Below are positions 59,255 through 64,000 of a DNA stretch of 64,000 bases, one piece after another (within the stretch, counting starts at the first letter, position 1; the number at the start of each line of letters is the position of its first letter). Under the pieces are notes generated by a model. The model had not been told where the DNA came from. It saw only the letters and a list, made by a program, of their open reading frames with translations, and ran no database searches. The stretch comes from Thermoleophilaceae bacterium (GTDB taxonomy: Bacteria; Actinomycetota; Thermoleophilia; Solirubrobacterales; Thermoleophilaceae): the NCBI GenBank assembly GCA_030447875.1, contig JAUJOA010000004.1, positions 1 to 64,000 on the forward strand. Reading direction: 5' to 3'. The position numbers and the translations under genes were made by a program.

Positions 59255-60706
59255 CTACCCCATGGACAGGGCTTCGATCAGGTCGTGGGCCTCCTCGCCG
59301 GCGTCCAGCCCGTGAAGGTGCCGGTCGACCGCTCGCGCGGCCTGGCGACCCTCCGCGATGGCCCACACGATCAGCGACTGGCCGCGACGCGCGTCGCCGC
59401 ACGCGAAGACGCCGGGCACCGAGCTCGCGTAGTCGTCCGTCGCTACGTTGCCGCGCGGGTCGAGCTCCACGCCCAGCTGCTCGACAAGGCCCTCCCGCTG
59501 CGGGTGGAGAAAGCCCATCGCGAGCAGGACCAGCTCGGCGGGAATCGCGAACTCGGTTCCATCGATCTTGTCGAAGCTCGGTGGCGAGCCGACCTCGTAC
59601 CCGTGCAGCTGGGTGACCTTGCCGTCCTCGCCGGTGAACGAGGTGGTCATGACGCTGAAGCGCCGCTCACCGCCCTCCTCATGCGCCGCGGACGTGCGAA
59701 GGATCATCGGCCACTGCGGCCAGGGGGTGCGGTCGTCGGGTCGCTCCGGCGGCGGCTCGGGGAGCAGCTCGAACTGCGTGACGCTCGCGGGCGACTCCCG
59801 GTGGGAGTTGCCGAGGCAGTCGGCGCCCGTGTCGCCGCCGCCGATGATCACGACGTGCTTCCCTGCGGCGCTGATAGGCGTCCCGTCCGGAAAGTCGCCC
59901 GCCACGAAGCGGTTTCGCAGCTCGAGGTACTCCATGGCGAAGTGCACGCCGTCGAGGTCACGGCCGGGTACCGGCAGATCGCGCGGGATCGTCGAGCCGG
60001 TGGCGACCACGATCGCGTCGAAGCGCTCCCGCAGCTCATCGCCGGTGATGTCCCGGCCCACGTCGATCCCGGTCTCGAACACGACGCCTTCTTCGGCGAG
60101 GATGTCCACTCGGCGCTGCACCACGCCCTTGTCGAGCTTGAAGTCCGGCACGCCGTAGCGGAGGAGCCCGCCGATCCTGTCGTTCCGCTCGTAAAGCGTG
60201 ACCGTATGGCCGAACTGGTTGAGCTCCGCCGCCGCGGCCAGCCCGGCGGGACCGGAGCCGACGACGGCGACCGACCGGCCGCTGCGGATCGCCGGGGGCC
60301 GTGGCTTGACCCAACCCTCCTCGAAGGCGCGGTCGATGATCGCGACCTCGATGTTCTTGATCGTGACCGGGTCGTCGTTGATGTCGAGCACGCACGCGGC
60401 CTCGCACGGCGCGGGGCAGATGCGGCCGGTGAACTCAGGGAAGTTGTTCGTGGCGTGGAGCTGGTCGATCGCCTCGCGCCAGCGGTCGCGGTAGACCAGG
60501 TCGTTCCAGTCGGGAATCAGGTTGCCGAGCGGGCAGCCCTGGTGGCAGAACGGCACGCCGCACTCCATGCAGCGCGCGCCTTGCTCGCGAAGCTGCGCCA
60601 CCGGGGGCCTGAGCTCGAACTCCTTGAAGTCGTGGACCCGCTCCTCGATCGGCCGCTTCGATGCGGCCTGGCGATGGATCTTGAGGAAGCCACCGACCTC
60701 ACCCAC
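59255..60706 (-). CDS. gltD: Glutamate synthase small subunit
   Basis: 483 residues from GTG 60706, overlapping the gltB stop by 8 nt. N-terminal Fe-S ligands CMECGVPFCHQGC (C46, C49, C54, C58) and CPAPCEAAC (C97, C101, C105), then NADPH/FAD oxidoreductase: VAVVGSGPAGLAAAAELNQF, GLLRYGVPDFKLDKGVVQRR, HVVIIGGGDTGADCLG and GVFACGDARRGQSLIVWAI. Passes electrons from NADPH through FAD and [4Fe-4S] clusters to the large subunit. A longer frame to 60769 would run into gltB. Confidence 0.95.
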   Translation of the reverse strand: MGEVGGFLKIHRQAASKRPIEERVHDFKEFELRPPVAQLREQGARCMECGVPFCHQGCPLGNLIPDWNDLVYRDRWREAIDQLHATNNFPEFTGRICPAPCEAACVLDINDDPVTIKNIEVAIIDRAFEEGWVKPRPPAIRSGRSVAVVGSGPAGLAAAAELNQFGHTVTLYERNDRIGGLLRYGVPDFKLDKGVVQRRVDILAEEGVVFETGIDVGRDITGDELRERFDAIVVATGSTIPRDLPVPGRDLDGVHFAMEYLELRNRFVAGDFPDGTPISAAGKHVVIIGGGDTGADCLGNSHRESPASVTQFELLPEPPPERPDDRTPWPQWPMILRTSAAHEEGGERRFSVMTTSFTGEDGKVTQLHGYEVGSPPSFDKIDGTEFAIPAELVLLAMGFLHPQREGLVEQLGVELDPRGNVATDDYASSVPGVFACGDARRGQSLIVWAIAEGRQAARAVDRHLHGLDAGEEAHDLIEALSMG

Positions 60707-63700
60707 CGGCCGCCACCACCTCTTCCTCGCTGCCGCTCGGGCTTCCGATGTGTGACGCGTCGCCGCCACCGGTGGCAGCGCGCTCCGCCGCCGCGGTGAG
60801 CGCCCGCTTGTAGTCGACCGGCATGACCGTGACCCAGGCGCCGGTGAGCCCCTCCCAGTCGCGCAGCACGCGCGCGGCCACGGAGCTGTCCGTGCGCTCG
60901 CCGTGCTCGGCCACGAGGCGGCGGACCTCCTCGAGGTCCTCGGTCGTGGGCGTCTCGAGCTCGACGATCTGGCGGTTGCAGCGCGCGGGGAAGGCCCCCG
61001 CCTCGTCCAGGACGTAGGCGACTCCGCCGCTCATTCCGGCGGCGAAGTTGCGCCCGGTCGGCCCGAGCACGATCACGCGCCCGCCGGTCATGTACTCGCA
61101 GCCGTGGTCACCGCAGCCCTCGACGACGGCGCTCACGCCCGAGTTGCGTACCGCGAAGCGCTCGCCGGCGAGGCCGCGGAAGAACGCCCGACCGGCCGTC
61201 GCGCCGTAGAGCACCGTGTTCCCGATGACCACGTTCTCCTCGGCGGTGAAGCCCGACCCTTCGGGCGGGCGGACGGCCATCACTCCGCCGGACAGGCCTT
61301 TCCCGGTGTAGTCATTGGCGTCGCCGTGCAGGATGAGCGTGACGCCCGGCGCCAGCCACGCGCCGAAGCTCTGTCCGGCCGACCCCTCGAGGCGCGCGAC
61401 GATCGAGTCCTCGGGCAGCCCATTCGCGCCGTAGCGACGGGCGATCTCGCCCGAGAGGAGGCCGCCTACGCCGCGGTGCTTGTTCTTGACCGGCAGCGTC
61501 ACCTCCACGGACGGCCCGCCGTCGAGCGTCGCGGCGGCCAGCTCGATCAACTCGTGGTCGCGGTGGTCGTCGAGGACGGGATCCTGGGCGCGCACCCGCC
61601 GGCGCGCCACCTCCGGCGGCACGTCGGGCGTGCGCAGGAGCTCCGTCAGGTCGACCCCGCGCGCCTTCCAGTGCTCGATCGCCTCCTCCGCCTGGAGCAG
61701 CTCCGTACGGCCGACGAGGTCCTCGAACTTCCGGACGCCGAGCTGCGCCATCAGCCGGCGAACCTCCTCGGCGATGAAGAAGAAGTAGTTGACCACGTGC
61801 TCCGGCTGGCCGCGAAAGCGCTTGCGCAGCTCGGGGTCCTGGGTGGCGATCCCGACCGGGCAGGTGTTCAGGTGGCAGGCGCGCATCATGATGCAGCCCA
61901 TCGTGATTAGCGGCGCCGTGGAGAAGCCGAACTCCTCGGCTCCGAGCAGAGCGCCGATCACCACGTCGCGGCCGGTCTTCATCTGGCCGTCGGCCTGAAC
62001 GACGATGCGATCGCGCAGCTTGTTGAGCACAAGCGTCTGCTGAGTCTCCGCCAGCCCGATCTCCCACGGCACGCCCGCCGACTGGATCGAGGAGACGGGC
62101 GAGGCGCCGGTGCCGCCGTCGTGGCCCGAGATGGTCACGTGGTCCGAGTTCGCCTTGGCGACGCCCGCGGCCACCGTGCCTACGCCGACCTCGGAGACGA
62201 GCTTGACGCTCACGCGCGCCTGCGGGTTGGCGCAGCGGAGGTCGAAGATCAGCTGCTTGAGATCCTCGATCGAATAGATGTCGTGGTGCGGCGGGGGTGA
62301 GATCAGCCCCACCCCGGGCGTCGAGTGCCGGATCTTCGCGATGTAGTCGTCGACCTTGTGACCCGGCAGCTGCCCTCCCTCGCCGGGCTTCGCGCCCTGC
62401 GCCATCTTGATCTGCAGGTCGTCGGCGTTGACGAGGTACTCGGCGGTCACCCCGAAGCGGCCGGACGCGACCTGCTTGATGGCCGAGCGGCGGCTGTCGC
62501 CGTTCGGCTCGGGCGTGTAGCGGCGTGGATCCTCGCCGCCCTCGCCGGTGTTCGACTTGCCGCCCAGCCGGTTCATCGCGATCGCCAGCGTCTCGTGCGC
62601 CTCGGCGGAGAGCGAGCCGAGCGACATCGCGCCGGTGGCGAACCGCTTGACGATCTCCTCGGCGGGCTCGACCTCCTCGAGCGCGATGGGGTCGTCGGGC
62701 AGCTTGAGCTTGAGCAGCCCGCGAAGCGTGGCGCGCCGCTTCGACTCGTCGTTCACAGTCTGGGTGAACTGCTCGTAGGCCTCGGGACCGCCGGCGCGTA
62801 CGGCGTGCTGCACGCCGGCGATCGTGTCCGGGTTCCACTGGTGGTGCTCGCCGTCCCGCCGCCAGGCGTGGACGCCGCCCACGTTCAGGATCTCCGCGTC
62901 CAGCGGCTGCGATTCCCGCGGGTAGGCGCGGCGATGACGAGCGAGAGTCTCCACCGCCAGCACGTCGAGGCCGATGCCCCCGATCCGCGACGTCGTGCCG
63001 GTGAAGTAGCGGTCGATCAACTCCCGCTCGAGGCCGACGGCCTCGAAGATCTGTGCGCCCGAGTAGCTGCGAACCGTGGAGATGCCCATCTTGCTGATCG
63101 TCTTGAGAATCCCCTTGCCGGCCGCCTTGACCATGTTGCGCTCGGCCTCGGCCGCGCCCTCGACGCCGGGCAGGAGGTCATGGTCGAACATCTCGTGCAG
63201 GGTCTCGAGCGCGAGGTAGGGGTTGACCGCGGCCGCCCCGTAACCGAGCAGGCAGCAGAGGTGGTGCACCTCGCGCGGCTCACCGGATTCCACGACGAGG
63301 CCGCAGCGCAGCCGCGTGCCCTCCCTCACCAGGTGGTGGTGGACGGCCGAGACCGCCAGCAGGGCGGGGATCGGCGCGCGGTCCGGCCCGGCGGCGCGGT
63401 CGGAGAGGATCAGGATGTTGTCGCCGACCTCGATGCAGCTCGACGCCTCGCTCGCCAGGCGCTCGAGCGCGCGCTCGAGCCCCTTCGGTCCCTCCTCGAC
63501 CGGCCAGGTGGCGTCGAGCGTGTTCGCGCGGAAGACGTGGTGGTTGATCTGGCGCAGCTTCTCGAGCTCGCTGCTCGTGAGCAGCGGGTGCGGTATCACG
63601 AGCTGGTGCGCGTGCTCGGCGGTCTCCCCGAGCAGGTTCTCCTCAGGCCCGACCTTCGTCGAGAGGCTCATCACGAGCTCCTCGCGGATCGGGTCGATCG

Positions 63701-64000
63701 GCGGGTTCGTCACCTGCGCGAAGAGCTGCTTGAAGTAGGACGGGAGAAGTGGCCCGCGGTCGGACAGCACCGCCAGCGCGAAGTCGTTGCCCATCGAGCC
63801 GATCGGCTCGGCGGCCGATGTGCCCCCCATCTGGGCGAGCGTCACCCTCAGGTCCTCCTGCGTGTAGCCGAAGAGCCGCTGTCGCGTGCGCAGCGGCTCG
63901 GCGGCGAGCTCACGCGGGGCCACCTCGTCGAGCTCCTCCAGGCGGCATGAGCGCGTCCGGTACCAGTGGCCGTACGGCTTGCTCGTACCGATCTCGTGCT
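60699..64000 (-). CDS. gltB: Glutamate synthase large subunit, 5' end outside the window
   Basis: About 1,100 residues visible; the first several hundred (glutamine amidotransferase domain) lie beyond 64000 and the upstream frame is open to the edge. Seen here: the central domain (HPLLTSSELEKLRQINHHVF), the FMN domain with GHDGGTGASPVSSIQSAGVP, QADGQMKTGRDVVIGALLGA and the [3Fe-4S] block GCIMMRACHLNTCPVGIATQ, and the C-terminal GXGXG beta-helix (VVIGNTVLYGATAGRAFFRG). Forms glutamate from glutamine and 2-oxoglutarate. Translationally coupled to gltD. Confidence 0.95.
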   Translation of the reverse strand, partial: HEIGTSKPYGHWYRTRSCRLEELDEVAPRELAAEPLRTRQRLFGYTQEDLRVTLAQMGGTSAAEPIGSMGNDFALAVLSDRGPLLPSYFKQLFAQVTNPPIDPIREELVMSLSTKVGPEENLLGETAEHAHQLVIPHPLLTSSELEKLRQINHHVFRANTLDATWPVEEGPKGLERALERLASEASSCIEVGDNILILSDRAAGPDRAPIPALLAVSAVHHHLVREGTRLRCGLVVESGEPREVHHLCCLLGYGAAAVNPYLALETLHEMFDHDLLPGVEGAAEAERNMVKAAGKGILKTISKMGISTVRSYSGAQIFEAVGLERELIDRYFTGTTSRIGGIGLDVLAVETLARHRRAYPRESQPLDAEILNVGGVHAWRRDGEHHQWNPDTIAGVQHAVRAGGPEAYEQFTQTVNDESKRRATLRGLLKLKLPDDPIALEEVEPAEEIVKRFATGAMSLGSLSAEAHETLAIAMNRLGGKSNTGEGGEDPRRYTPEPNGDSRRSAIKQVASGRFGVTAEYLVNADDLQIKMAQGAKPGEGGQLPGHKVDDYIAKIRHSTPGVGLISPPPHHDIYSIEDLKQLIFDLRCANPQARVSVKLVSEVGVGTVAAGVAKANSDHVTISGHDGGTGASPVSSIQSAGVPWEIGLAETQQTLVLNKLRDRIVVQADGQMKTGRDVVIGALLGAEEFGFSTAPLITMGCIMMRACHLNTCPVGIATQDPELRKRFRGQPEHVVNYFFFIAEEVRRLMAQLGVRKFEDLVGRTELLQAEEAIEHWKARGVDLTELLRTPDVPPEVARRRVRAQDPVLDDHRDHELIELAAATLDGGPSVEVTLPVKNKHRGVGGLLSGEIARRYGANGLPEDSIVARLEGSAGQSFGAWLAPGVTLILHGDANDYTGKGLSGGVMAVRPPEGSGFTAEENVVIGNTVLYGATAGRAFFRGLAGERFAVRNSGVSAVVEGCGDHGCEYMTGGRVIVLGPTGRNFAAGMSGGVAYVLDEAGAFPARCNRQIVELETPTTEDLEEVRRLVAEHGERTDSSVAARVLRDWEGLTGAWVTVMPVDYKRALTAAAERAATGGGDASHIGSPSGSEEEVVAAGG

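Noticed and set aside
61312-62838. A 508-codon minus-strand frame inside gltB
   Set aside because: An out-of-frame shadow of glutamate synthase; composition is Arg/Ala/Gly-rich and no family is recognisable.
62325-63950. A 541-codon plus-strand frame opposite gltB
   Set aside because: Complementary-strand artefact of a well-supported gene; repeated Arg-Leu-Gly-Asp words only.

Overview
The window is high-GC DNA with dense gene packing, frequent GTG/TTG starts, many 1-8 nt stop/start overlaps and a recurring TANNNT box 6-8 nt before the start codon. Together with the gene content (ethylmalonyl-CoA pathway, sortase, c-di-AMP riboswitch, actinobacterial small proteins) this suggests an Actinomycetota chromosome, most likely class Thermoleophilia (Solirubrobacterales-like). 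The class assignment is inference; no rRNA or tRNA gene was found to confirm it.

Region 1 (1-18 kb), housekeeping and carbon metabolism. A truncated secreted subtilisin, a receiver-like protein, YgfZ, a small lipoprotein, crotonyl-CoA carboxylase/reductase (ccr), two tandem secreted S15/CocE-type hydrolases (the first apparently frameshifted behind its signal peptide), a metallo-beta-lactamase-fold hydrolase coupled to clpS, a transglycosylase/peptidase fusion, ethylmalonyl-CoA mutase (ecm) with its MeaB-type GTPase, and ATP-dependent PEP carboxykinase.

Region 2 (18-42 kb), cell-surface and exopolysaccharide locus. A sortase and a tiny LPFTG protein, two Wzy/WaaL-type membrane proteins, an initiating sugar-phosphate transferase, a Wzx-type flippase, two GT4 glycosyltransferases, an NDP-sugar epimerase, a polysaccharide deacetylase, two paralogous glycoside hydrolases, three ATP-grasp ligases, a nucleotidyltransferase/thymidylate-kinase-like fusion, a metallophosphoesterase, and a divergent pair of Wzz/BY-kinase and PHP-type tyrosine phosphatase. 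It has the parts of a Wzx/Wzy-type pathway plus an unusual ATP-grasp module.

Region 3 (42-50 kb), the second half of the ethylmalonyl-CoA pathway. A MaoC-type hydratase (probable mesaconyl-CoA hydratase) divergent from a malyl-CoA/beta-methylmalyl-CoA lyase, a SucC/SucD-like CoA ligase coupled to a ferredoxin-like protein, an acyl-CoA dehydrogenase (candidate methylsuccinyl-CoA dehydrogenase) and an acyl-CoA ligase. With ccr, ecm and meaB, most of an acetyl-CoA assimilation route (acetyl-CoA to glyoxylate, propionyl-CoA, malate) is present, and pckA would feed gluconeogenesis from it.

Region 4 (50-64 kb). A metallophosphoesterase, a DUF255 thioredoxin-like protein, type I glutamine synthetase, an HxlR regulator next to a cysteine-less AhpD/CMD-like protein, a c-di-AMP riboswitch in front of an unknown membrane protein, a short-chain dehydrogenase, a membrane cytochrome c, a principal-type sigma factor, and gltD/gltB (gltB runs off the window). 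glnA with gltBD makes a GS-GOGAT ammonium assimilation set.

The observations I rank highest are the riboswitch-controlled unknown protein, the ATP-grasp-rich polysaccharide locus, the sortase/LPFTG mini-protein pair, two likely frameshifts at 5.3-5.5 kb, clear palindromic operators at 42.6, 48.5 and 55.7 kb, and the leaderless-promoter grammar, which can be used to choose start codons.
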